The translations under genes were made by a program, and so were the position numbers. Of a DNA stretch of 64,000 bases, positions 50,125 through 59,238 are shown in pieces. Origin of the DNA: RBC038 sp041390625 (lineage in GTDB: Bacteria > Chloroflexota > Dehalococcoidia > UBA2979); the NCBI GenBank assembly GCA_041390625.1, contig JAWKPM010000015.1, positions 1 to 64,000 of the forward strand, written 5' to 3'. Below the pieces are notes generated by a model. The model did not search any database. It was given only the letters and a program-made list of their open reading frames with translations, and was not told the origin of the DNA. How positions within the stretch are numbered: position 1 is the stretch's first letter; every line of letters begins with the position of its first letter.

Positions 50125-52521
50125 ATGCCTGCACTCACACCCCGACTCCGCCCCCGCGCCGCCTTCGTGGCCGCGCTGGCGATGGTCGCGCTGACCCTTC
50201 CCGCGCTCGCAGCGCCCGTCGAGGCGCAGCAACCCTTCCCGGTCGAGCCACCAATCCCCTTCGACCCGCCCTGGTGGCCCGTGACCGGCGAGGCGCGACT
50301 CGACACCTTCGAGGTCGACGCCGAGATCCGCGACGGCGTCATCGAGGCCACCTACCGCCTCGTCCTCTCGAACCCCGGCTGGGATGACCGCTTCCGTCCC
50401 GGGGACGTGCGTCCCGTCGCCCCCGAGGCCGAGGGCCGCATCGTGATGCCCGTGCCCCCCGGCAGCTCCGTGAGCGACCTCGTGCTCTCCGGCGGTCCCG
50501 AGACCCTCGAGGGCAAGGTCCTCGACGCCGACGAGGCGCAGCGCATCTACGAGGAGATCGTGCGCCGACGCATCGACCCCGCCCTCCTGCGCTCCATCGG
50601 CGACGACCTGTTCGAGGTCCGCGCCTTCCCCGTGCCCGCCGGCGAGACCCGCACCGTGACCTTCGTAGTGACCTCACCACTCGAGGTGGCGGACGGAGCT
50701 GCCCGTTTCGAGCTGCCGTGGTCCCGCATGTCGCCGCGCCCCGCGAGCGCACTGGTCCACATCGAGGTCGATGTGCCGTGGGAGGTACGAGGCACTTTCG
50801 CGCCCGGCTTCGAGCTCGACCGCGATCGCCGGGGCCCAGGCGAGCTCACGCTCGACTGGGAGTCGCCCGCTTCGTGGATCCCCGACCGCGACTTCACCCT
50901 CGACCTCACCGGCGGCGAAGGGCTGCTCGACACCCGCCTGCTCGCGCACCGCGCGGGCAACGAGGACGGCTACTTCGCCCTTCTCCTCACCCCGGAGATC
51001 GAGGTCGATGAGGCCGTGGCGCGCGACGTTGTGCTCGTGCTCGACACCTCCGGCTCGATGGAGGGCGACAAGATCGTGCAGGCCCGCGATGCCGCGACGT
51101 ACATCCTCGACCGCCTCGGCCCCGACGACCGCTTCGGCGTCGTCGCCTTCGCCCGCCGCGTCGAGCCCTTCGAGGACCGCCTCCGCCCATCCCGCGACGC
51201 CGATGACGCCATCGAGTGGGTGCAGGACCTCGACGCCGGCGGGGGCACGAACTTCGCCGGCGGCATCGAGGCCGCGCTCGACCTCCTCGACGGCAGCCGT
51301 CCCTCAACGGTCATTGTCCTGACCGATGGTCTGCCGACAGTCGGTATCACCGACGGCGATGCCATCCTCGAGGTCGCTCGCGACCTCGCGCCCACCCGCA
51401 CCCAGCTCTTCGCCTTCGGCGTGGGCTACGACGTCGACACCGTGCTGCTCGATGCCATCGCGCGCGAGTTCACCGGCACGAGCCACTACGTCCGCCCCGA
51501 GGAGCGCGTCGACGCCGAGGTCGGTCGCCTCTACGAGCGCATCGCCACGCCCGTCCTCACCGATGTCCGCATCGAGGTCGACGGAGTGAACGTCTACGAC
51601 CTCGCGCCCGCCACCGTCGGCGGGCTCTTCGCCGATCAGCAGCTCGTGCTCAGCGGTCGCTACGAGGACCCCCGCAATGGCGGCGGCGACGCGACCGTCA
51701 CGGTGATGGGCGACGGCCCCGAGGGGCGCGTGCGCCTGGCCTACGAGGTCGAGTTCCCGCGCCGTGCCGCCGCCTCCGAGGTCGCGCAGATGTGGGCCCA
51801 GCGCTTCATCGCCGACCTCCTCACCGAGCTCCGCCTCTCCGGCCCCGACCCCGAGCTCATCGAGGAGATCGTGGCCGTCGCGACGCAGTTCGGCATCGTG
51901 ACGCCCTACACCTCGTACCTCGCCGAGGAGCCGAACCTCGCCCTCGCCCCGCAGGCCGCCGCCGAGGCGCTGGACAGCGCCGCTCGCTCCGCGCCGTCGA
52001 CGGGCGCGCAGGCCTTCGGTGGCGCGGCCGATGTCGAGTCGCTCCGCGAGGGCGCCCTCGCTGGCGGCGAGTTCGCGACGACCGTCCGCCGCATCGGCGC
52101 CCACAGTTTCTACCTCGTCGACGGACGCTGGACTCAGGACGGCTACGAGGACGAGCGAGCCACCGAGGTCGCCGTCGGGTCCGAGGCCTTTGCCGACTTG
52201 GTGGCGCTCGACCCCGAGGTCGCGGCCGCCGCCGCCCTCGGCGAGCGCGTCCTGCTCGAGGTCGATGGCGACTGGTTCGAGGTCGTCTGGCCGGACACCG
52301 AGGCCGCATCCGAGGTGGGCACGCTCCCGATCGCCCTCGCTGCCGACCTCGATCGTGGCGCCGGTGGCACGCTCGTCGCCCCGGCGCCGGCCCTCGACAC
52401 CATCGACTCCGCATCGTCGAATCCGCCGCTCGGCGCGATCGCCGCCGTCGGCCTGGGCGTCGCGCTGCTCGCAGGTGGCCTCGCCGCGGCCCGCCTTCGC
52501 CGCGGTCGAGGCGTCGAGTGA
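50125..52521 (+). CDS. VIT-VWA domain surface protein with C-terminal membrane anchor
   Basis: 798 residues. Signal peptide (to ~ALAAPVEAQ), VIT (vault/inter-alpha-trypsin) domain (~50-210: EGKVLDADEAQRIYEEIVRR, DPALLRSIGDDLFEVRAFPV), VWA with MIDAS DTSGSM (~309-314), then a beta region and a C-terminal helix (GAIAAVGLGVALLAGGLAAA) plus RRGRG. An inter-alpha-trypsin heavy-chain-like adhesin facing outside. CAGGAGGA ribosome binding site. The divergent region contains a small AAGCGA-T-TCGCTT dyad at 49997. Confidence 0.88.
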   Translation: MPALTPRLRPRAAFVAALAMVALTLPALAAPVEAQQPFPVEPPIPFDPPWWPVTGEARLDTFEVDAEIRDGVIEATYRLVLSNPGWDDRFRPGDVRPVAPEAEGRIVMPVPPGSSVSDLVLSGGPETLEGKVLDADEAQRIYEEIVRRRIDPALLRSIGDDLFEVRAFPVPAGETRTVTFVVTSPLEVADGAARFELPWSRMSPRPASALVHIEVDVPWEVRGTFAPGFELDRDRRGPGELTLDWESPASWIPDRDFTLDLTGGEGLLDTRLLAHRAGNEDGYFALLLTPEIEVDEAVARDVVLVLDTSGSMEGDKIVQARDAATYILDRLGPDDRFGVVAFARRVEPFEDRLRPSRDADDAIEWVQDLDAGGGTNFAGGIEAALDLLDGSRPSTVIVLTDGLPTVGITDGDAILEVARDLAPTRTQLFAFGVGYDVDTVLLDAIAREFTGTSHYVRPEERVDAEVGRLYERIATPVLTDVRIEVDGVNVYDLAPATVGGLFADQQLVLSGRYEDPRNGGGDATVTVMGDGPEGRVRLAYEVEFPRRAAASEVAQMWAQRFIADLLTELRLSGPDPELIEEIVAVATQFGIVTPYTSYLAEEPNLALAPQAAAEALDSAARSAPSTGAQAFGGAADVESLREGALAGGEFATTVRRIGAHSFYLVDGRWTQDGYEDERATEVAVGSEAFADLVALDPEVAAAAALGERVLLEVDGDWFEVVWPDTEAASEVGTLPIALAADLDRGAGGTLVAPAPALDTIDSASSNPPLGAIAAVGLGVALLAGGLAAARLRRGRGVE

Positions 52522-52605
52522 GTTCCCGCCGAAGCCGCCGCCTCCGGTAGAGTGTCGACGACGACAACGAACCTGGTGGCAGCACCCCGGAAGGGACAGG
52601 CGGGA

Positions 52606-53667
52606 ATGAAGGTTTCGACAGGCTTCGGAGAGCGCTGGCTCGGCCAGATCGGCGCGCAGGCGAAAGCCGCCGAGGACGCAGGCTTCGACGTCATCTCGAC
52701 GGGCGAGCTGAAGCACAACTCGGTGCTCGCACTGACGATCGCCGCCGAGCACACCGAGCGCGTCGAGATCTCCAGCATGACCATGGCGTTCCCGCGCTCG
52801 CCGATGGTCATGGCGCAGTCCGCCTGGGACATCCAGGAGTTCTCGAAGGGCCGTCTCAACCTCGGCCTCGGTTCGCAGGTGAAGGGCCACATCATCCGGC
52901 GCTTCGGCGGCACGTGGTCGCCCCCCGGCCGCCGGATGGAGGAGTACGTCACGATGATGCGCGCCGTCTGGCGCTCGTGGCAGCACGGCGAGAAGCCCGA
53001 GTTCATCGGCGAGGACTATCGCTACCTCCTCATGACCCCCGCCTGGAACCCCGGTCCCATCGACTACCCGTTCCCCAAGATCTCGATGGCTGCCGTCGGC
53101 CCGCGCATGACCGAGGCCGCTGGCGCCGTCGCCGATGGCCTGCGCCCGCACGGCTTCACCACGGAGAAGTACCTCCGCGAGGTCACCCTCCCCCACCTGG
53201 AGAAGGGCGCAAAGCGCGCCGGCCGCTCGCTCGCCGACATCGAGATTTCCGTCGGCGGCTTCAACGCCTTCGGCGAGACCCAGTCCGATGTCGAGCAGGC
53301 CATCAACGCCCTGCGCCGCCCGATCTCCTTCTACGGCTCGACGCGCAGCTACCACGGCGTCTTCCGCGCCCACGGCCTCGAGTCGCTTGGCATGCAGCTG
53401 CACGAGCTCTCCCTCCGAGGCGAGTGGGACAAGATGCGCGACGCCGTGACCTTCGAGCACGCCGCCGAGATGGCCAACGCCTGCACGTACGACGAGCTGC
53501 CGCAGTACGCGCGCGAGCACTTCGACTACGCCGATCGCATCAGCTTCCCGATGGCGCGACACGCGGCGTCGGACACCTACGGCGGCTCGGCCGAGGGCGA
53601 CGCCACCGCCCCGGCGCCGACGCCGGAGCGCCTCCAGTGGCTCATCAAGGAGCTACACGAGGTCTAG
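52606..53667 (+). CDS. LLM-class flavin-dependent oxidoreductase
   Basis: 353 residues. Luciferase-like TIM barrel: AEDAGFDVISTGELKHN, GRLNLGLGSQVKGHI, PKISMAAVGPRMTEAAG. F420- or FMN-dependent. I chose ATG 52606 over the GTG at 52552 because the latter overlaps a likely -10 box (TAGAGT). Substrate unknown. Confidence 0.88.
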   Translation: MKVSTGFGERWLGQIGAQAKAAEDAGFDVISTGELKHNSVLALTIAAEHTERVEISSMTMAFPRSPMVMAQSAWDIQEFSKGRLNLGLGSQVKGHIIRRFGGTWSPPGRRMEEYVTMMRAVWRSWQHGEKPEFIGEDYRYLLMTPAWNPGPIDYPFPKISMAAVGPRMTEAAGAVADGLRPHGFTTEKYLREVTLPHLEKGAKRAGRSLADIEISVGGFNAFGETQSDVEQAINALRRPISFYGSTRSYHGVFRAHGLESLGMQLHELSLRGEWDKMRDAVTFEHAAEMANACTYDELPQYAREHFDYADRISFPMARHAASDTYGGSAEGDATAPAPTPERLQWLIKELHEV

Positions 53668-53773
53668 AGGTCCCGGTCGAGGCTGTTACGCCCCGTTGAG
53701 GACCCATCGATAGACTGAGGGGGACATTCGTTCCGCCGGACGCTCCGCCACGCGAGACGAGAGGGTCGAGCCC

Positions 53774-55021
53774 ATGTACGACCCGAAGCCCGCGTGGTGG
53801 TTCGATCCCGAGGAGCGCGACGTCCCGGCCCCCGAGCTCGGCCTCACGACACGATTCATGGATCCCGAACGCCTGACCGAGGAGCAGGAGCAGCACATGC
53901 TCCGGCTCCTGGAGCTCGCGTTCAACGGCGGTCCCGCCTGGTTCGAGCTTCCCGTGAGCCGCGCCGATCACTGGCGCTGGAAGCTGCACGACTATCCCGG
54001 TCCGACGCGGGCTGAGCTCATGCTGCGCACGAATGGCTCAGACGCGCCCCCACCTCCGCCCGGCCCCGAGCCGTCGGCCATCATCGGCATGGCCGCCGAG
54101 CGCTGGCGACCGTGGCTGATGCAGGGCCGGCCGCGCCCCATGCGTAACAGCGTCGACCTCGCGGTCGATCCCTCCTACCAGGGCCGAGGCATCCAGGGCC
54201 GGCGCCGCGATTGGCACCATCAGCACGGCGAGTTCGACCACAACGACGTCAGCATCAGCACGAACACACACCCGACGGCGCGGCACATCTCGATGCGGCA
54301 GGGCTACCGCCCGGTCTCGAACGGCCTCTCGATCTTCACGATGCCGCTGAACCCGTCCGCCCTCGCCGCGCCGCCTCCCCCACCGACACCCGGTGCGAGC
54401 CGCACGATGGTCGCGATCACCGCCGAGGCCCGTACCCGGCCACAGGCCGTGCGTTGGCTCGGCTGGCACGCGCGCTGGCTCCGCTCTCGCGCCCGCTACG
54501 AGCTCGGACGCTCGAGGACAACGAACCCCTGGACCATCGAGACCCGTCCCAACTTCGACGATCGGATCGACGGCCTGCTTCACGCCTTCTCGGCCGACTT
54601 CGACGTCATCTACCTGCGCGACCGCGAATACCTGAACTGGCGATACGCGGACCCGAGGGGTGGCCCCTTCACCATCCGCACCGCCGAGGCAAATGGCGAG
54701 CTGCTCGGCTACGCCGTCACCCGCGCCTGGTCGCGCCGCAGCGAGCTCGCCGATGTCGTCGCGCAGCCCGGCCGCACCGATGTCGCCACCAGCCTCATCG
54801 ATGACGCGATCCAGCTCGCGCGCGCGGCCGGGTCACGTCGGCTGCGCGCCTGGCTCCCCGAGCGGCACCCGTACGCCCCGGCCTTCAGAAGCCACGGCTT
54901 CCGCGAGGACGCCACACCCGGCCGCCTGCTCTACGGCGGCCCATCGATGGATGAGTACTCCTTCCTCAAGTCCCCCGACCTCCGCCTCCACTACGTCCTC
55001 GGCGACACGGACGCGATCTAG
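53774..55021 (+). CDS. GNAT acetyltransferase, double-domain
   Basis: 415 residues. The first half contains the acetyl-CoA site DLAVDPSYQGRGIQG (Q/RxxGxG/A). The second half, YLRDREYLNWRYADPRGGPF ... VTRAWSRRSELADVVA, is a second GNAT-like fold without a clear pyrophosphate loop. A CG-type hairpin follows. Substrate unknown. Confidence 0.8.
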   Translation: MYDPKPAWWFDPEERDVPAPELGLTTRFMDPERLTEEQEQHMLRLLELAFNGGPAWFELPVSRADHWRWKLHDYPGPTRAELMLRTNGSDAPPPPPGPEPSAIIGMAAERWRPWLMQGRPRPMRNSVDLAVDPSYQGRGIQGRRRDWHHQHGEFDHNDVSISTNTHPTARHISMRQGYRPVSNGLSIFTMPLNPSALAAPPPPPTPGASRTMVAITAEARTRPQAVRWLGWHARWLRSRARYELGRSRTTNPWTIETRPNFDDRIDGLLHAFSADFDVIYLRDREYLNWRYADPRGGPFTIRTAEANGELLGYAVTRAWSRRSELADVVAQPGRTDVATSLIDDAIQLARAAGSRRLRAWLPERHPYAPAFRSHGFREDATPGRLLYGGPSMDEYSFLKSPDLRLHYVLGDTDAI

Positions 55022-55082
55022 CCGCCGACCCTGCCAGGCGCTGATGCACCCGCAGTCACCTGACGCTCACAACGTGTAACTT

Positions 55083-55104
55083 CGTGCTTGTGATGACAAG
55101 CACG
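55083..55104. terminator. Hairpin downstream of the GNAT gene
   Basis: CGTGCTTGT, loop GATG and ACAAGCACG form a 9-bp perfect stem, followed by CAACAACAAA without T-tract. It separates the GNAT gene from the SBP promoter. Confidence 0.55.
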
Positions 55105-55119
55105 CAACAACAAACTGCA

Positions 55120-55147
55120 TTGACTTTTCCTGAATCTCGGCTTAAAT
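55120..55147 (+). promoter_or_regulatory. Sigma-70-type promoter for the first solute-binding protein
   Basis: TTGACT and TTAAAT with 16-bp spacing, in an unusually AT-rich patch for this window. The start lies 53 bp downstream. Confidence 0.75.
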
Positions 55148-55200
55148 CGCTGGCAGGTGGCGATGATGCACGTTGTCGCCCGTGTCCGAAGGAGGGGACA

Positions 55201-57069
55201 TTGCCAGAGGGAACGTACTGGAGCCGTCGAAAGTTCGGACGACGCACCGCCTTGCGAGGCGCAGGCGTGGCCTTTGCCGGCCTCGCCGGGGCCGCGCTCT
55301 TCGGCTGCGGCGGTGACGACGAGGAGGCGACCGCAACCGCTGCCCCCACCGAGGCGGGCAGCGCCACCGCCACGACTGCCACGGGCGACGGCTCGACCCC
55401 GGTCCCGGCCGACCAGGTCCGCATCGCGCCCGGTGCCTACCTCGACTCCATCCCGCCGACCCCCGCAGAGATGAACCCCGCCGTGAACGCCCGCTACGGC
55501 GGCACGCTCATGGCCCGCTACCTCGACCCGCCGCACATGGACTTCAACCGCACGCTGTCGTGCACTGTGAACTCCACCATGGACTTCACGAAGAACAAGC
55601 TCACCCGCGCCCAGTTCGGGCCGATGGCCGACTGGCGACGCGTGAACGTCGAGCCCGACCTCGCCGAGTCATGGGAGATCAACGCCGACGCCACGCAGTT
55701 CACCTTCCATCTTCGCCAGGGCGCGAAGTTCCACAACGTCGAGCCCACCAACGGCCGCGAGTTCGTCGCCGAGGACGCTCGGCTCTCCATCGAGCGCTAC
55801 CAGGCCGGCGGCACCCAAAAGGACGTCTGGTCGGTGGTGACCTCCGTCGAGATGCCGGACGACTACACCCTGGTCGTCAGTCTCGACCAGCCGCTCGCGG
55901 ACTTCCCCCGCAACATCGCCGCGTGGTCGCACATCGACGCGCGCGAGATGCTCGAGGATCAGGACTTCCTCAAGGAGCACGCCGTCGGCACCGGCCCCTT
56001 CATTCAGGAGGAGTGGACGAAGAAGGAGCGCTCCGTCTTCGCCCGCAACCCCGAGTACTTCGAGGCCGGCCTGCCCTACCTCGACAAGGTCATCACCCCG
56101 GTGCAGAACGACACCGCGGCTCAGCGCGCCGGCTACATCACGGACAACTTCGTGTACTGGAGCGGTCGCGACGAGCCGGACGCCGAGTCGATGCTCAGCC
56201 AGGCGAAGGACTCCGTCTACCTCAAGTACGAGTCAGTCGTCGGCGCCAACACCGAGGGCTTCCACTTCCAGATGGCGAACCCCATCTTCCAGGACGAGCG
56301 CATCCGACGCGCCTTCCCCCTCGCCATCGACTGGGTGGAGTGGGACCTCGCACGCTACGCCGGCGAGGGCGGCGGCTACGTCCGCTCGCCCATCCCGTGG
56401 CCGTACCTCTACGACGCCCGCCCGAAGCACGGCGAGCAGGGCCAGTGGTACATGTTCGACCCCGCGCAGGCGCGCCAGCTCCTGCAGGCCGCCGGCTACA
56501 GCGAGGACAACCGCCTCGAGGTCGACTTCCCCGCCTGGTACCAGCGCGAGCAGTACGCCCAGATCATGATCCCGATGCTCGTCGAGAACCTGCCCGAGGT
56601 GAAGGCCAACTTCCGCGAGGTCGACAACCCGACTGCAGTCACCATGCTCAACGACCGCAACTTCGATGACACGATGAACATCACCTGGGGGCCCCCGGTC
56701 TACTCCGTCGACCAGGCCGTCTTCCCCTGGTACCACTCGCAGGGTGGCCTCAACCACAACAACGTGAACGATGCCACCATGGACGACCTCGTCACGAAGC
56801 AGCGAGCCGAGCAGAACCCCGAGGCTCAAACCGAGCTCTGGCGCCAGATCGAAGACCGGATCTTCGACCAGGTCTGGGAGGTCTTCTTCCCCGGCACGGC
56901 GATCAACCGCATCTTCTGGCACAACTACATGGTCAACTTCCGCCCGCACGGCATCGCCAGCGTGCTGTCGTGCTACGGCGACGGGAAAGCCCGCTCCATC
57001 TGGCTCGACGAGGGTGCGCCCAACACCGCCGTCGGCCCGACGTTCATTCCGGACGGCACCGCGCTCTAG
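55201..57069 (+). CDS. Tat-exported family 5 ABC solute-binding lipoprotein, first copy
   Basis: 622 residues. TTG start with AAGGAGGGG upstream places a Tat-like signal at the N terminus (SRRKFGRRTALRGAGVAF) ending in a lipobox (LFGCGG). The mature part is an SBP_bac_5 peptide/oligosaccharide-binding fold: EPDLAESWEI ... FTFHLRQGAKFHNVEPTNGREF, VGTGPFIQEEWTKKERSVF. No permease or ATPase gene is adjacent. Clearly paralogous to the next SBP. The longer frame upstream has no ribosome binding site. Confidence 0.9.
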   Translation: MPEGTYWSRRKFGRRTALRGAGVAFAGLAGAALFGCGGDDEEATATAAPTEAGSATATTATGDGSTPVPADQVRIAPGAYLDSIPPTPAEMNPAVNARYGGTLMARYLDPPHMDFNRTLSCTVNSTMDFTKNKLTRAQFGPMADWRRVNVEPDLAESWEINADATQFTFHLRQGAKFHNVEPTNGREFVAEDARLSIERYQAGGTQKDVWSVVTSVEMPDDYTLVVSLDQPLADFPRNIAAWSHIDAREMLEDQDFLKEHAVGTGPFIQEEWTKKERSVFARNPEYFEAGLPYLDKVITPVQNDTAAQRAGYITDNFVYWSGRDEPDAESMLSQAKDSVYLKYESVVGANTEGFHFQMANPIFQDERIRRAFPLAIDWVEWDLARYAGEGGGYVRSPIPWPYLYDARPKHGEQGQWYMFDPAQARQLLQAAGYSEDNRLEVDFPAWYQREQYAQIMIPMLVENLPEVKANFREVDNPTAVTMLNDRNFDDTMNITWGPPVYSVDQAVFPWYHSQGGLNHNNVNDATMDDLVTKQRAEQNPEAQTELWRQIEDRIFDQVWEVFFPGTAINRIFWHNYMVNFRPHGIASVLSCYGDGKARSIWLDEGAPNTAVGPTFIPDGTAL

Positions 57070-57117
57070 CCGCACGCGGCCCGGGCGGCCGCACCCAACC
57101 AGCCAGTTCCCTCTGGG

Positions 57118-57147
57118 ACACGGGGGCCACTTCGGTGGCCCTCGTGT
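57118..57147. terminator. Hairpin with UUCG tetraloop between the two SBP genes
   Basis: A 13-bp stem (one G.U pair) closed by a C(TTCG)G tetraloop, the very stable RNA type. Probably terminates or protects the first SBP mRNA. Confidence 0.7.
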
Positions 57148-57265
57148 ACGTCCGCGCCCAAGCGGCGCTGCCACTCAGCGCCCGCTCAGATCGCACTCAG
57201 CCGGCTACAACGTACGTCTTCTAGCGTCCTCTGCACCGCTCCCACTTCACGCCCGGAGGGACACC

Positions 57266-59131
57266 GTGCAGGACCACTCGAACTACTGGTATCGACAGCG
57301 CGTCGGCCGCCGCGCGGCACTCCGAGGCGCCGCGATCGGCCTCTCCGGACTCGCCGGCGCGGCCCTCATCGGCTGCGGCAGCTCCGACAACGGCACCTCG
57401 ACGGCCACGGCCACCGCCACCAGCACCTCAGCCGGCTCGCCGACGGCGACCGGAACCGGCACCGCCGGCGGCGAGACCCCCGTCCCCACCGATCAGATTC
57501 GCGTGCCACCCGACATCTACGACCAGCCCGTCGCCGCCACCCCCGCCGAGGCCGCACCGCTGGTCAACGCGAAGTACGGCGGGACCCTCAACGCCCTCTA
57601 CCTCGACCCGCCGAGGATGGACATCAACCGAACGCTCTCGTGCACCATCTACAGCACGATGAATCTGACCAACAACAAGGTCGCGCGCGCCCGCACCGGC
57701 GCTTCCGCCCACCCGTTCCTCGTCGAGATCGAGCCCGACCTCGCCGAGTCGTGGGAGGCCTCACCCGACAACACCGAGTTCACCTTCCACCTCCGCCAGG
57801 GCATCAAGACGCACAACGTCGAGCCCACCAACGGCCGCGAGTTCACCGCCGAGGACATCAAGCTCTCGATGGAGCGCTACCAGGCCGGCGGCGTGCAGTC
57901 GGACGTCGTCGCGCCCGTGACATCCATCGAGCAGCCGGACAACTACACGATCACCGTGAAGCTCGACCAGCCGCTCTCCGACTTCCCCACGAACATCGCC
58001 GCGTGGTCGTTCATGTGGCCGAAGGAGATGATCGAGGGCGACAACCCCCTCGTCGAGGACAAGGCCGTCGGCACCGGCCCCTTCATCCAGGAGGAATGGA
58101 CGAAGAAGGAGCGCTCCGTCTTCGCGAAGCACCCCGACTACTTCGAGGAAGGCCTCCCCTTCCTCGACAAGATCATCGACAACGTCCAGAACGACACCGC
58201 TGCCCTCTCCGCGGGCTTCCAGACGGACAACTACTTCCTCTGGAGTGCCCTCGATGACGAGGACGCCAGCCAGATGGCCAACAAGACCGACGACATGGTG
58301 CTCTGGAAGTTCCCGCGCTCCCGCGGCGCCAACGTCAACGGCTGGCACTTCCAGATGACGAACCCGGTCTTCCAGGACGAGCGCGTCCGCCGCGCCGTGT
58401 CGCTCGCCTTCGACCGCGACGCCGAGGACCTCGCGCGCAACGCCGGCGACAACCAGAACCCCAACGGCGCCTTCTCCAACCCGCCGATGCCGTGGGCGCT
58501 GCTCTACGACGAGTACCCCGACCAGCGCGCGAACGGCCCCTGGTACAAGTTCGACCCGGAGCAGGCGCTCCAACTCCTCGACGCCGCCGGCTACAACAAG
58601 GACAACCCGCTGAAGTGGGAGCACGTCACCTGGTACGACCGCGCCCCCTCATCCGAGATCATCATCCCGGGCATCAAGGAGGCGACCGACGGCGTCATCG
58701 ACATCTCGTTCCGCCAGGTCGACAACCCGACACAGGTGACGCTGCTGTCCGACCACAACTTCGACGCCACGATCGGCATCGTCTGGGGCCCGGCGGGCTT
58801 CTCGATGGACCAGTGGATCTTCCCCTGGTACCACACCGGCGGCAGCCTCAACTACAACTCCGCCGGCAACACCGACCTCGACGCGATCCTCGAGCAGCAG
58901 CGCAGCTCCTCGGATCCCGCCGAGAAGAAGCAGCTCTGGCAGCAGGTCTGGGACACGATCCACGACCAGGTCTGGGACCTGTGGTGGCCGGAGGCGCTAC
59001 TCCGCTACGCGTGGCACAACTACGTCATCAACTACCGGCCGCACGGCTGGATGGGCAACTGGACCTGCTACGTCTCCGACCAGGGGCGCGCCGTCTGGCT
59101 CGATGACGGCGCTCCCGGCCTCGACCGCTAG
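57266..59131 (+). CDS. Tat-exported family 5 ABC solute-binding lipoprotein, second copy
   Basis: 621 residues, GTG start with GGAGGG upstream. Tat-like signal RRAALRGAAIGL and lipobox LIGCGS; Thr/Ser-rich linker; same SBP_bac_5 domain with long identical stretches to the first copy (HNVEPTNGREF, VGTGPFIQEEWTKKERSVFA). Substrate and transporter unknown; the copies may have diverged in specificity. Confidence 0.9.
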   Translation: MQDHSNYWYRQRVGRRAALRGAAIGLSGLAGAALIGCGSSDNGTSTATATATSTSAGSPTATGTGTAGGETPVPTDQIRVPPDIYDQPVAATPAEAAPLVNAKYGGTLNALYLDPPRMDINRTLSCTIYSTMNLTNNKVARARTGASAHPFLVEIEPDLAESWEASPDNTEFTFHLRQGIKTHNVEPTNGREFTAEDIKLSMERYQAGGVQSDVVAPVTSIEQPDNYTITVKLDQPLSDFPTNIAAWSFMWPKEMIEGDNPLVEDKAVGTGPFIQEEWTKKERSVFAKHPDYFEEGLPFLDKIIDNVQNDTAALSAGFQTDNYFLWSALDDEDASQMANKTDDMVLWKFPRSRGANVNGWHFQMTNPVFQDERVRRAVSLAFDRDAEDLARNAGDNQNPNGAFSNPPMPWALLYDEYPDQRANGPWYKFDPEQALQLLDAAGYNKDNPLKWEHVTWYDRAPSSEIIIPGIKEATDGVIDISFRQVDNPTQVTLLSDHNFDATIGIVWGPAGFSMDQWIFPWYHTGGSLNYNSAGNTDLDAILEQQRSSSDPAEKKQLWQQVWDTIHDQVWDLWWPEALLRYAWHNYVINYRPHGWMGNWTCYVSDQGRAVWLDDGAPGLDR

Positions 59132-59181
59132 CGACACACTCGAGGCCCGAGGCGCGGCTCGAGGCACCTGAGGCAAAACGA

Positions 59182-59213
59182 AACCGCCTCGACGGAAGTC
59201 CGTCGAGGCGGTT
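59182..59213. terminator. Strong bidirectional terminator hairpin
   Basis: AACCGCCTCGACGG, loop AAGT and CCGTCGAGGCGGTT form a perfect 14-bp stem between the second SBP and the convergent acyl-CoA dehydrogenase. Confidence 0.88.
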
Positions 59214-59238
59214 CAAGTTCAACCCGAGGGCGGGCGGA

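Noticed and set aside
51304..53562. 752-residue open frame on the minus strand
   Set aside because: Shadow opposite the VIT-VWA and LLM genes; composition is Gly/Glu/Val-rich and repetitive with no family motif.
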